Assembly: GCA_037893225.1 (NCBI GenBank)
Contig: JAZGUH010000022.1
Coordinates: 2,790,001-2,854,000, forward strand
Origin: Hippasteria phrygiana
Taxonomy: Eukaryota; Echinodermata; Asteroidea; Valvatida; Goniasteridae
Direction of reading: 5' to 3'
Length of the DNA: 64,000 nucleotides
Shown: positions 9,228 to 20,536 of the stretch, in pieces
Layout of the letters: each line of letters starts with the position of its first letter
Position numbering within the stretch: position 1 is the stretch's first letter
Made by a program: the position numbers and the translations under genes
The notes under the pieces: model-generated
The model's input: the letters and a program-made list of their open reading frames with translations, nothing else
What the model was told of the DNA's origin: nothing
Databases searched by the model: none

Positions 9228-10900
9228 CTAGACATCTGGTACAGTGTTTGTGGACAAACACAGGGCTGTTTTGTTTTTTGGTGTAAAATTTTGTGATTAA
9301 AATGAAATTTCAAAAATTTCAAAAATCATTAAAAAAAATGCCGATTACGTCATCATGACATCGTCATCATGACATCATTTCAGATTTTGCATGCTAGTGA
9401 CAGTATCTACCTACCCACCAATTTTCATGACGATCGGACCTATCCTTATATGTGTTTTTAAAAAGCACATTTTTGATGATGTCATCATGACGTCACACAT
9501 TTTTTTCCTTTTTAGGGCATATCTTTGGGACCTACCAAAGCTATAACAAAAAGAATTTTAAAAATATCTTGTTTTGTTTGCCAGATATATTTAAAAGAAT
9601 TTTACGATTTCAAAATTTCAAAAATTCATAACAAATCACATGATGACGTCATCATGACGTCATTTCAGATTTGGCATGCTGGTGGCAGTATCTACCTACC
9701 CACCAATTTTCATGACGATCGGGCCTATCCTTATATGTGTTTTTAAAAAGCACATTTTTGATGACGTCATCATGACGTCACACATTTTTTTCCTTTTTAG
9801 GGCATATCTTTGAGACATACCAAAGCTATAACAAAAAGAATTTTGAAAATATCTTGTTTTGTTCGCTAGATATATTGAAAAGAATGTTACGATTTTAAAA
9901 CTTCAAAAATTCAGCGACTTGAAAAAAGACTAGAAATCAACCCCTTTTATAAACAGCAAGCACATAATAGCCATGGTTATCTGCCCGTCCCAGAATTCCT
10001 TTGTGTTATATTGAATTTGGTCAAAATTTTGAAATGGCTCTTATTTCTTACTTGAGTGAACCACGATCATGAAATTTTGGAATTACGTACAGAAAAATTC
10101 AATGAATGCATTTTTGTAATCAGATTGACCCTTACATGCGTTTAAAAAAAAAAATATTGTTGATGACGTCATCATGACGTCACACAATTTTCGCCATTTA
10201 GGGCATATCTTTGAGACATACCAAAGCTATAACAAAAATAATTTTGAAAATATCTTGTTTTGTTCGCTAGATATATTGAAAAGAATGTTACGATTTTAAT
10301 ACTTCAAAAATTCAGCGACTTGAAAAAAGACTAGAAATCAACCCCTTTTATAAACAGCAAGCTCATAATAGCCATGGTTATCAGCCCGTCCCAGAATTCT
10401 TTTGTGTTATATTGAATTTGGTCTAAATTTTGAAATGGCTGTCATTTCTTACTTGAGTGAGCCACGATCATGAAATTTTGGAATTGGGTACAGGAAAATT
10501 CAATATATACATTTTTGTAATCGGATTGACCCTTACATGCGTTAATAAAAAAACACATTTTTGATGACGTCATCATGACGTCACACAATTTTCGCAATTT
10601 AGGGCATATCTTTGAGACATACCAAAGCTATAAGAAAAAGAATTTTGAAAATATCTTGTTTTGTTCGCTAGATATAATTTAATGAATGTTACGATTTTCA
10701 AAATTCAAAAATTCATAAAAAATCACGTGATGACGTCATCATGACGTAAAAGTTCGGCATGCATCCTGAGCAGTTGGTCTAAGTGTCTGGTAAGTTTAAA
10801 GGCAATCGGCAGCATAAAAGTAGCCAAAGTGCCTGGCAGAAAGAAAACGTGTACAAATGCTATGGGCAAAAAGTCTGAAAAAGAAAAAAAAAAAAAGAAA
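9228..10900 (-). mobile_element. Helitron-like unit 1 (3' end of the array)
   Basis: 3' terminus CTAG with 12-13 bp spacer and GTGTTTGTGGACAAACAC hairpin. Interior: two ~285-bp modules (ACCTACCCACCAATTTTCAT at ~9410 and ~9695), then ~400-bp modules, then a transition block (GAGCAGTTGGTCTAAGTGTC, ~10775) ending in TCTGAAAAAGAAAA and poly-A. Confidence 0.65.
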
Positions 10901-12383
10901 CTAGACATCTGGTGCAGTGTTTGTGGACAAACACAGGGCTGTTTTGTTTTTTTGTGTAAAATTATGTGATTTAAATGAAATTTCAAAAATGAAAAAAATC
11001 ATAGAAAATTAGCCGATGACGTCATCATGACGTCACCATGACGTCACATACATTTTCATCTAACACATGCTGGCATAACTAAATACCACGTTTTAACTTA
11101 ATGTGACTTGTACTTTTGTAGATATATGGTTTCCAAAAATGCCCCTTTAAGATGACGTCACGTGACATGTGATGACGTCATCATGACCTAAAAGTTCGGC
11201 GCACATTCTGAGCAGTTGGTGTAAGTATCTGCCTACGACTTGTCTAACGACTTGAAAAAAAGACTAGAGATCAACTCTTTATAGACAGCATGCCACATGA
11301 AAGCCATGGTTTCTGTCCTTCCCAGAATTCCTTTGTGTTATATTGAATTTGGTCACAATTTTTTAGATGCCTGTTATTTCTTAATACTTGAGTGAGCCAC
11401 GATCACGAAATTGTTGAATTAGGTAGAGAAAAATTCAATGTATAAATTTTTAATCTGACCGACCCTTACATGCGTTAAAAAAAAAAATTGATGACGTCAT
11501 TATGACGTCACACAATTTTCGCCTTTTAGGGCATATCTTTGAGACATACCAAAAGCTGTATCAAAAAGAATTTTGAAAATCTCTTGTTTTGTTTGCGAGA
11601 TATATTTAAAAGAATGTTACGATTTCAAAATTTCAAAAATTCATAACAAATCACGTGATGAAGTCATCATGACGTCACTTCGGCTTCTGCATGCTGGTAG
11701 CAGTATCTACCTACCCACCAATTTTCATGACGATCGGACCTATCCTTATATGTGTTTTAAAAAAGGACATTTTTGATGATGTCATCATTGACGTCACACA
11801 TTTTTTTCCTTTTTAGGGCATATCTTTGAGACCTACCAAAGCTATAACAAAAATAATTTTGAAAATATCTTGTTTTGTTTGCCAGATATATTTAAAAGAA
11901 TGTTACGATTTTCAAAATTTCAAAAATTCATAAAAAATCACATGATGACGTCATCATGACGTCATTTTGGATTTTGCATCCTAGTACCAGTATCTACCTA
12001 CCCACCAATTTTCATGACGATCGGACCTATCCTTATATGTGTTTTAAAAAAGCACATTTTTGATGACGTCATCATGACATCACACATTTTTTTTTTTTTA
12101 GTGCATATCTTTGAGACATACCAAAGCTATAACAAAAAGAATTTTGAAAATATCTTGTTTTGTTCGCTAGATATATTAAAAAGAATATTACGATTTTAGA
12201 ATTTCAAAAATTCATAAAAAATCACGTGATGACGTCATCATGACGTAAATGTTCGGCATACATTCTGAGCAGTTAGTCTAAGTGTCTGCCAAGTTTGAAG
12301 TCAATCGGTAACATAAAAGTAGCCAAAGTGCCGGTAAGAAAGAAAACGTGTACAAATGCTATGGGCAAAAAAGTCTGAAAAGG

Positions 12384-12443
<60 letters not shown>

Positions 12444-12507
12444 ACGAAAACAAGGGCTGTTTTGGAAAAGTTTCCAAAACAGCCAAAAAAAAAAAAAAAG
12501 AAAAAAA
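10901..12507 (-). mobile_element. Helitron-like unit 2, with one 5' hairpin cassette
   Basis: CTAG at 10901, hairpin 10917-10934, spacer 12 bp. Contains one ~150-bp-type block (11020-11240), a 400-type tail, two ~285-bp modules and the transition block. After a ~50-bp A-tract it has a single 5' cassette at 12439-12486. Confidence 0.65.
12439..12486 (-). repeat. 5' hairpin cassette, single copy
   Basis: TCTTAACGAAAACAAG followed by a perfect 14-bp stem (GGCTGTTTTGGAAA / TTTCCAAAACAGCC) and AA. It sits between two long A-tracts just before unit 3. Confidence 0.9.
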
Positions 12508-12637
12508 CTAGAGGCAAGTGTTTGTGGACAAACACAGGGCTGTTTCTAATTTTTTTATTGTTAGTTTGGATGTCAAATGTGTATGCAATATTTAAAGTTG
12601 TTTGTTTGTTAACAATGACGGAGGGATGAAGATGTTA

Positions 12638-12684
12638 TTGGCTGTTTCGAAAGTTTTTCGAAACAGCCCTTGTTTTCGTTAAGA
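12638..12684 (+). repeat. 5'-terminal hairpin cassette of the nested element
   Basis: GGCTGTTTCGAAA pairs with TTTCGAAACAGCC around a 3-base loop, followed by CTTGTTTTCGTTAAGA. Same cassette as those in the clusters at 28035, 54887 and 63247, in the other orientation. Confidence 0.9.
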
Positions 12685-15064
12685 TTTTTTTTTTTTTCTT
12701 TTTTTTTTTTTTTTCTTTTTTTTTTTTTTCTTTTTCAGACTTTTTGCCCATAGCATTTGTACACGTTTTCTTTCTGCCAGGCACTTTGGCTACTTTTATG
12801 CTGCCGATTGCCTTTAAACTTACCAGACACTTAGACCAACTGCTCAGGATGCATGCCGAACCTTTACGTCATGATGACGTCATCACGTGATTTTTTATGA
12901 ATTTTTGAATTTTGAAAATCGTAACATTTATTAAATTATATCTAGCGAACAAAACAAGATATTTTCAAAATTCTTTTTCTTATAGCTTTGGTATGTCTCA
13001 AAGATATGCCCTAAATTGCGAAAATTGTGTGACGTCATGATGACGTCATCAAAAATGTGTTTTTTTGTGAACGCATGTAAGGGTCAATCCGATTACAAAA
13101 ATGTATACATTGAATTTTCCTGTACCTAATTCCAAAATTTCATGATCGTGGCTCACTCAAGTATGAAATAGGAGCCATTTCAAAATTTAGACCAAATTCA
13201 ATATAACACAAAGGAATTCTGGGAAGGGCTGATAACCATGGGTATTTTGTGCTTGCTGTTTATAAAAGGGGTTGATTTCTAGTCTTTTTTCAAGTCGCTA
13301 AATTTTTGAAGTTTTAAAATCGTAACATTCTTTTTAATATATCTAGCGAACAAAACAAGATATTTTCAAAATTATTTTTGTTACAGCTTTGGTATGTCTC
13401 AAAGATATGCCCTAAAAAGCGAAAATTGTGTGACGTCATGATGACGTCATCAACAAATCTTTTTTTTTAAACGCATGTAAGGGTCAATCCGATTACAAAA
13501 GTGTATTCATTGAATTTTTCTGTACGTAATTCCAAAATTTCATGATCGTGGCTCACTCAAGTAAGAAATGACAGCCATTTCAAAATTTAGACCAAATTCA
13601 ATATAACACAAAGGAATTCTGGGACGGGTTGATAACCATGGCTATTATGTGCTTGCTGTTTATAAAAGGGGTTGATTTGTAGTCTTTTTTCAAGTCGCTG
13701 AATTTTTGAATTTCTTAAATCGTAACATTCTTTTCAATATATCTAGCGAACAAAACAAGACATTTTCAAAATTCTTTTTGTTATAGCTTTGGTATGTCTC
13801 AAAGATATGCCCTAAAAAGCGAAAATTGTGTGACGTCATGATGACGTCATAAATAAATTATTTTTTCAAATTGCTAGAATATTGCCCATAGCATTTGTAA
13901 ACGTTTTCTTTCTTACCGGCCACTTTGGCTACTTTTAAACTTGGCAGACACTTACACCAACTGCTCACAATGTCTGCCGAACTTTTACGTCATGATGACG
14001 TCATCACATGTCACGTGACGTCATCTTAAAAGGGCATTTTTTCGAAGCCATATATCTACAAAAGTACAAGTCCGATTAAGTTGAAACGTAATATCTAGGT
14101 ATGCCACCGGGTGTTATAGATGAACATTGACATGATGTTATGATGACGTCATCACATGTCACGTGACGTCATCTTAAAGGGGCAGTTTTTGAAGCCATAT
14201 ATAAACAAAAGTACAAGTTCGATTAAGTTGAAATGTAATATCCAGGTAGGTCTGCAGGTTTATGGACGAAAATTGACATGACATTATGATGATGATGTCA
14301 TCACACGTCACGTGACGTCATCTTAAAGGGGCAGTGTTTGAAGCCATAAACAAAAGTACAAGTCCGATTAAGTTGAAAAGTAATATCTAGGTAGCCCAAT
14401 AGGTTTATAGATGAAAATTGACATGACATTATTATGATGTCATCACATGTCACATGACGTCATCTTAAAGGTGCAGTTTTTGAAGCCATATATAAACAAA
14501 AGTACAAGTCCGATTAAGTTCAAAAGTAATATCTAGGTAGCCCAGTAGGTATTTTAAATAAAACAATTGATGATGTCATGATTACGTCATCACTTGTTTC
14601 GTGTCATTATCTTAAAGGGGCATTTTTCGAAGCCATAAATCTACAAAAGTACAGGTCCGATTTATTTGAAATGTAATATATAGTCGGGTAGGCAAGCAGG
14701 TTTATAGATGAAAATTGACGTGACGTTATGATGACGTCATCACATGTCACGTGACGTTATCTTAAAGGGGCAGTTTTTAAAGCCATAAATTGTATATCTA
14801 CAAAAGTACAAGTTCGATTATTTTAAATGTAATATCTAGGTAGGTCAGCAAGTTTACAGATGTAAATTTACATTACGTTATGATGACGTCATCACAAGTG
14901 ACTATTACAAACAACTTAAATTATTTTCAAAGTCTAACAAAGAAAACTGGCAGGAGCGCGATTGTTTGACGAAGTTTAATTATTGTATTCACATTTCACA
15001 TCCAAATAAAAAAAAACAAAAAACGAAACAGCCCTGTGTTTGTCCACAAACACCGTCCGTCTAG
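12638..15064 (+). mobile_element. Complete nested Helitron-like element, 2,427 bp, opposite orientation
   Basis: 5' end TTGGCTGTTTCGAAAG (hairpin cassette 12638-12684), T-tract, TTTTTCAGACTTTTTGCCCA, transition block, ~400-bp modules (to ~13860) and ~150-bp modules (13900-14900). The 3' end is CAGCCCTGTGTTTGTCCACA, hairpin, spacer CGTCCGT and CTAG at 15061-15064. Flanks GATGTTA and TTGGATGTG join to the sequence seen uninterrupted elsewhere in the array. This is a precise insertion at A^T with no target-site duplication. Confidence 0.85.
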
Positions 15065-17089
15065 TTGGATGTGTGAAGGATTGGTTTAAAAAAGGAATCG
15101 TGTACAAATGCTATGGGAAATAGCCTAGGGAATGCCCCTTTAAGATGACATCACATAACATGTAATGACTTCATCATAACGTCATGTCAATTTTCATCTA
15201 TGACACCGGGTGGCATACCTAAATAGTGTGTTTCAACTGAATCGGACTTGTACATTTGTAGATATATGGCTTCGAAAAATGCCCCTTTAAGATGACGTCA
15301 CGTGACATGTAATGACGTCATCATGACGTAAAAGTTAGGCACACATTCTGAGCAGTTGGGGTAAGTGTCTGCCAAGTTTAAAAGTAGCCAAACTGGCCGG
15401 TAAGAAAGAAAACGTTTACAAATGCAATGGGCAATAATCTAGCGAGTGCCCCTTTAAGATGACACCACGTGACATGTTATGACTTGATCATAACGTCATG
15501 TCAATGTTCATCTATAACACCCGGTGGCATACCTAGATATTACGTTCCAACTTAATCGGACTTGTACTTTTGTAGATATATGGCTTCGAAAAATGCCGCT
15601 TTAAGATGACGTCACGTGACATGTGATGACGTCATCATGACGTAAAAGTTCGGCACACATTGTGAGCAGTTGGTGTAAGTGTCTGAAAAGTTTAAAAGTA
15701 GCCAAAGTGGCCGGTAAGAAAGAAAACGTTTACAAATGCTATGTGCAATATTCTAGCGACTTGAAAAAAGAATTTTTTTCATGACGTCATCATGACGTCA
15801 CACAATTTGCGCTTTTTAGGGCATATCTTTGAGACATACCAAAGCTATAACAAAAAGAATTTTGAAAATATCTTGTTTTGTTCGCTAGATATATTGAAAA
15901 GAATGTTACGATTCTAAAACTTCAAAAATTTAGCGACTTGAAAAAAGACTAGAAATCAACCCGTTTTATAAACAGCAAGCACATAATACCCATGGTTATC
16001 AGCCCTTCCCAGAATTCCTTTGTGTTATATTGAATTTGGTCTAAATTTTGAAATGGCTCCTATTTCACACTTGAGTGAGCCACGATCATGAAATTTTGGA
16101 ATTGGGTACAGAAAAATACAATGTATACATTTTTGTAATCAGATTGACCCTTACATGCGTTTTAAAAAAGAAATATTGTTGATGACGTCATCATGACGTC
16201 ACACAATTTTCGCCATTTAGGGCATATCTTTGAGACATACCAAAGCTGTAACAAAAATAATTTTGAAAATATCTTGTTTTGTTCGCTAGATATATTGAAA
16301 AGAATGTTACGATTTTAAAACTTCAAAAATTCAGCGACTTGAAAAAAGACTAGAAATCAACCCCTTTTATAAACAGCAAGCTCATAATAGCCATGGTTAT
16401 CAGCCCGTCCCAGAATTCCTTTGTGTTATATTGAATTTGGTCTAAATTTTGAAATGGCTGTCATTTCTTACTTGAGTGAGCCACAATCATGAAATTTTGG
16501 AATTGGGTACAGCAAAATTCAATATATACATTTTTGTAATCAGATTGACCCTTACATGCGTAAAAAAAAAAAAGCATTTTTGATGACGTCATCATGACGT
16601 CACACAATTTTCGCTTTTTAAGGCATATCTTTGAGACATACCAAAGCTATAAGAAAAAGAATTTTGAAAATATCTTGTTTTGTTCGCTAGATATAATTTA
16701 ATGAATGTTACGATTTTCAAAATTCTAAAATTCATAAAAAATCACGTGATGACGTCACCATGACGTAAAAGATCGGCATGCATCCTGAGCAGTTGGTCTA
16801 AGTGTCTGTTAAGTTTAAAGGCAATCGGCTGCATAAAAGTAGCCAAAGTGCCTGGCAGAACGAAAACGTGTACAAAGTCTATGGGCAAAAAGTCTGAAAA
16901 AGAAAAAAAAAAAAAAAGAAAAAAAAAACTAGACATGTTATGTGTTTGTCCCGTGGACAAACACAGGGCTGTTTCGTGTTTTTTTTATTGTGTTAGTTAG
17001 TCAAATGTTTATACAATAATTAACGTTATTGGATGTGTGAAGGATTGGTTTAAAGAAAGAAATCGAGTACAAATGTTATGGGGAATAGT

Positions 17090-18200
17090 GTAGCGAATGC
17101 TCCTTTAAAATGACATCACGTGACATGTGATCACTTCATAACGTCAAGTCAATGTTCACCTATAACACCCGGTGGCATACCTAGATACATGTTTGAACTT
17201 AATCGGACTTGTACTTTTGTAGATATATGGCTTTGAAAAATGCCTCTTTAAGATGACGTCACGTGACATGTGATGATGTCATCATGACGTAAAAGTTCGA
17301 CACACATTCTGAGCAGTTGGTCTAAGTGTCTGCCAATTTGAAAAGTACCCAAAGTGCCAATAAGAAAAAAGTGTACAAATGCTATGGGCAATAGTCTAGC
17401 GAATGCTCCTTTAAGATGACATCACGTGACATGTGATGTCATCATAACGTTATGTCAACTTTCATCTATAACACACCGTGTAGCATACTTAGATATTACG
17501 TTTCAACTTAATCGGACTTGTACTTTTGTAGATACACAATGTATGGCTACGAAAAATGCCCTTTTAAGATGACGTCAAGTTGACATGTGATGACGTCATC
17601 ATGACATAAAAGTTCGACACACATTCTGAGCAGTTGGTCTAAGTGTCTGCCAATTTTAAAAGTACCCAAAGTGCCAGTAAGAAAAAAACATGTACAAATG
17701 CAATAGTCTAGCGAATGCCCCTTTAAGATGACATCACGTGACATGTGATGACATCATGATAATGTCATGTCAATTTCCATCTATAAACCTACTGGCCTAC
17801 CTAGATATTACGTTTCAACTTAATTGAACTTGTACTTTTGTTGATATATGGCTTCCAAAACTGCCCCTTTAAGATGACGTCACGTGACATGTGATGACGT
17901 CGTCCTATTGTCATGTTTATTTTCATCTATGAACCTGCAGACCTACCTGGATATTACATTTCAACTTAATCGAATTTGTACTTTTGTAGATATATGGCTT
18001 CAAAACTGCCCCTTTAAGATGACGTCACGTGACATGTGATGACATCAATCATGATAATGTCATGTCAATTTTCAGCTATAAACCTACTGGGCTACCTAGA
18101 TATTACTTTTCAACTTAATCGAACTTGTACTTTTGTAGATATATAGCTTCAAAAACTGCCCCTTTAAGATGACGTCACGTGGCATGTGATGACGTCATCA
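17090..18200. repeat. Array of ~150-bp CACGTGAC-type modules
   Basis: Tandem modules with GCCCCTTTAAGATGACGTCA, CGTGACATGTGATGACGTCA, TTTTCATCTATAAACCTACT, ACCTAGATATTAC, AACTTAATCGGACTTGTACT and GATATATGGCTTC in that order. Copies differ by a few percent to ~15%. The same module type recurs at ~13980-14900, 26210-26990, 37850-38760, 40230-41460, 42920-44150, 45430-46370 and 47650-48800. Confidence 0.85.
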
Positions 18201-18218
18201 TGTATGTCTGTAATTCAA

Positions 18219-20125
18219 AAAGAATGTTATAAGACGCCTGATTGTTTCTGTGCTTTTCACTGAATGCACTTGTTAAATACACAACTTTTTCTCTTCAACA
18301 TTTTGTTTTCAGGCTTGTATTGGAGTAACTTGCCTCTCAAATTTGAATCTATATTAATATTATGTGATATGTTCTTGATAAAAATGGATGTTGACATTGT
18401 GGCACGTAGGAAGCAATAAAAAAAATTCTTTGAAAACAAGACCTTTGAATAAAGAGAGTTATTTAATGAAGTCTTACTAGTATATTTTTATTACAGTATA
18501 TAATTGAAAGAAAATACGGTCTTATTAACCCTAATAGTCCTGAATTCTCCAATTGTAATATGATTTTCCACACACCCTAGGGAGGTACAGTTAAATGCAA
18601 GGAAAGTTCGACATAATCTTACTGGTCAAAAGTTTCTCTGCCACAATTGACAAACCTGTCAACTTTTTAGCGCAAGAGGGCGGTAGTACTTAAAAAAATA
18701 CTCCTCTGGTTGTGTTTAGTGAACTGTAGAGGGCAGCATACGAGTTTACTGGTAAAAACTCATTCACGGATTTTGTCCGGTGGCGCCTAGCACTGTATAC
18801 CAAACTTAACTAACAATTTAAGGCAAACACACACATAGAGCGGTGGGTGAGAGCGAAGCATACCCCATGTAGTGTTTGAAAACGGAAAACCAGTAATTAA
18901 CGCAACACACCTTAAAGAATAGACGGCTGAAACAAACTTTATTTGAGCAGTAGAAAATCACAGAACGCATTTTGTTTAATACATTGGGAATTATAAACTG
19001 GAAATTAAATGTAAGGTAATCCAAAAGACGATTGAGACAACATTTACTTGAGTGGAACAAAATACAACAATTATTTTTGAAAATTATGTTAAATCCTCCC
19101 AAATCACAGAACGCAAAACTTGTTTACCTATGACGTAAAAAACATATTTCAAAAAGAATTACAATAAGAATTTGGAAAGAATGTTATAAGACGCATGATT
19201 GTTTCTGTGCTTTTCACTGAATGCACTTGTTAAATACACAACTTTTTCTCTTCAACATTTTGTTTTCAGGCTTGTATTGGAGTAACTTGCCTCTCAAATT
19301 TGAATCTTTATTAATATTATGTGATATGTTCTTGATAAAAATGCATGTTGACATTGTGGCACGTAGGAAGCAATAAAAAGAATTCTTTGAAAACAAGACC
19401 TTTGAATAAAGAGAGTTATTTAATGAAGTCTTACTGGTATATTTTTATTACAGTATATAATTGAAAGAAAATACGGTCTTATTAACCCTAATAGTCCTGA
19501 ATTCTCCAATTGTAATATGATTTTCCACACACCCTAGGGAGGTACAGTTAAATGCAAGGAAAGTTCGACATAATCTTACTGGTCAAAAGTTTCTCTGCCA
19601 CAATTGACAAACCTGTCAACTTTTTAGCGCAAGAGGGCGGTAGTACTTAAAAAAATACTCCTCTGGTTGTGTTTAGTGAACTGTAGAGGGCAGCATACGA
19701 GTTTACTGGTAAAAACTCATTCACGGATTTTGTCCGGTGGCGCCTAGCACTGTATACCAAACTTAACTAACAATTTAAGGCAAACACACACATAGAGCGG
19801 TGGGTGAGAGCGAAGCATACCCCATGTAGTGTTTGAAAACGGAAAACTAGTAATTAACGCAACACACCTTAAAGAATAGACGGCTGAAACAAACTTTATT
19901 TGAGCAGTAGAAAATCACAGAACGCATTTTTTTTAATACATTGGGAATTATAAACTGGAAATTAAAAGTAAGGTAATCCAAAATACGATTGAGACAACAT
20001 TTACTTGAGTGGAACAAAATACAACAACTATTTTTGAAAATTATGTTAAATCCTCCCAAATCACAGAACGTAAAACTTGTTTACCTAAAAAACCTATTTC
20101 AAAAAGAATTACAATAAGAATTTCG
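18219..20125. repeat. 957-bp tandem duplication of non-satellite sequence
   Basis: 18219-19175 and 19176-20125 are two near-identical copies, offset by 957 bp. They differ by scattered substitutions and a few small indels, such as the deletion near 20087. The segment lacks the TGACGTCA palindrome and resembles nothing else in the window. It contains minus-strand open stretches of 60-94 codons that I do not recognise and that are probably not genes. It could be a captured genomic fragment or another element inserted and then duplicated. Confidence 0.85.
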
Positions 20126-20536
20126 AAATTAGCATGTTCAGTTGATGAGATAGGCCTTATAGCTTAAAGATTCAAAAGTAAAAAAATTACTATAAAATCA
20201 TATGATGACGTCACCATAACGTCGCATCAATTTTCATATATAACACATGCCGGCCTACAAGCATTCCTGACACAAAATTGTTTAAGATAATCTACTGGGC
20301 TACCTAGATATTACTTTTCAACTTAATCTGACTTCTACTTCGGTAAAAGTATGGCTTCGAAAAATTCCCCTTTCAGATGACGTCACGTGACATGTGATGA
20401 CGTCACCATGACGTAAAGGTTCGGCACACATTGTGAGCAGTTGGGGTAAGTGTCTGCCAAGTTTAAAAGTAGCCAAAGTGGCCGGTAAGAAAGAAAACGT
20501 TTACAAATGCTATGGGCAATATTCTAGCGACTTGAA

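Larger units (their letters stand above)
12508..16928 (-). mobile_element. Helitron-like unit 3, interrupted by a nested copy
   Basis: CTAG at 12508 with a 6-bp spacer. The sequence runs to GATGTTA (12637), is interrupted by the nested element, and resumes at TTGGATGTGTGAAGGATTGG (15065), as in the uninterrupted copies at ~23826, ~51027 and ~53010. Its own length is ~1,994 bp. It continues with ~150-bp modules, then ~400-bp modules and the transition block. Confidence 0.7.

Noticed and set aside
10723..10986. Recurrent minus-strand frame FSDFLPIAFVHVFFLPGTLA at each unit's 5' side
   Set aside because: It is the translation of the conserved transition block and T-tract; length is set by the A-run and the frame is lost in many units.
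12638..15064. Reading the nested element as a 4-bp (TTGG) target duplication
   Set aside because: At the outer 5' end (63659) the same TTGG is present, but the matching 3' flank is TTTT, so TTGG belongs to the element and not to the target.
18818..20059. Pair of Cys/Phe-rich open frames (94 and 70 codons) in the 957-bp duplication
   Set aside because: No known domain or splice context; the second copy is shortened by a point difference, so coding is unlikely.
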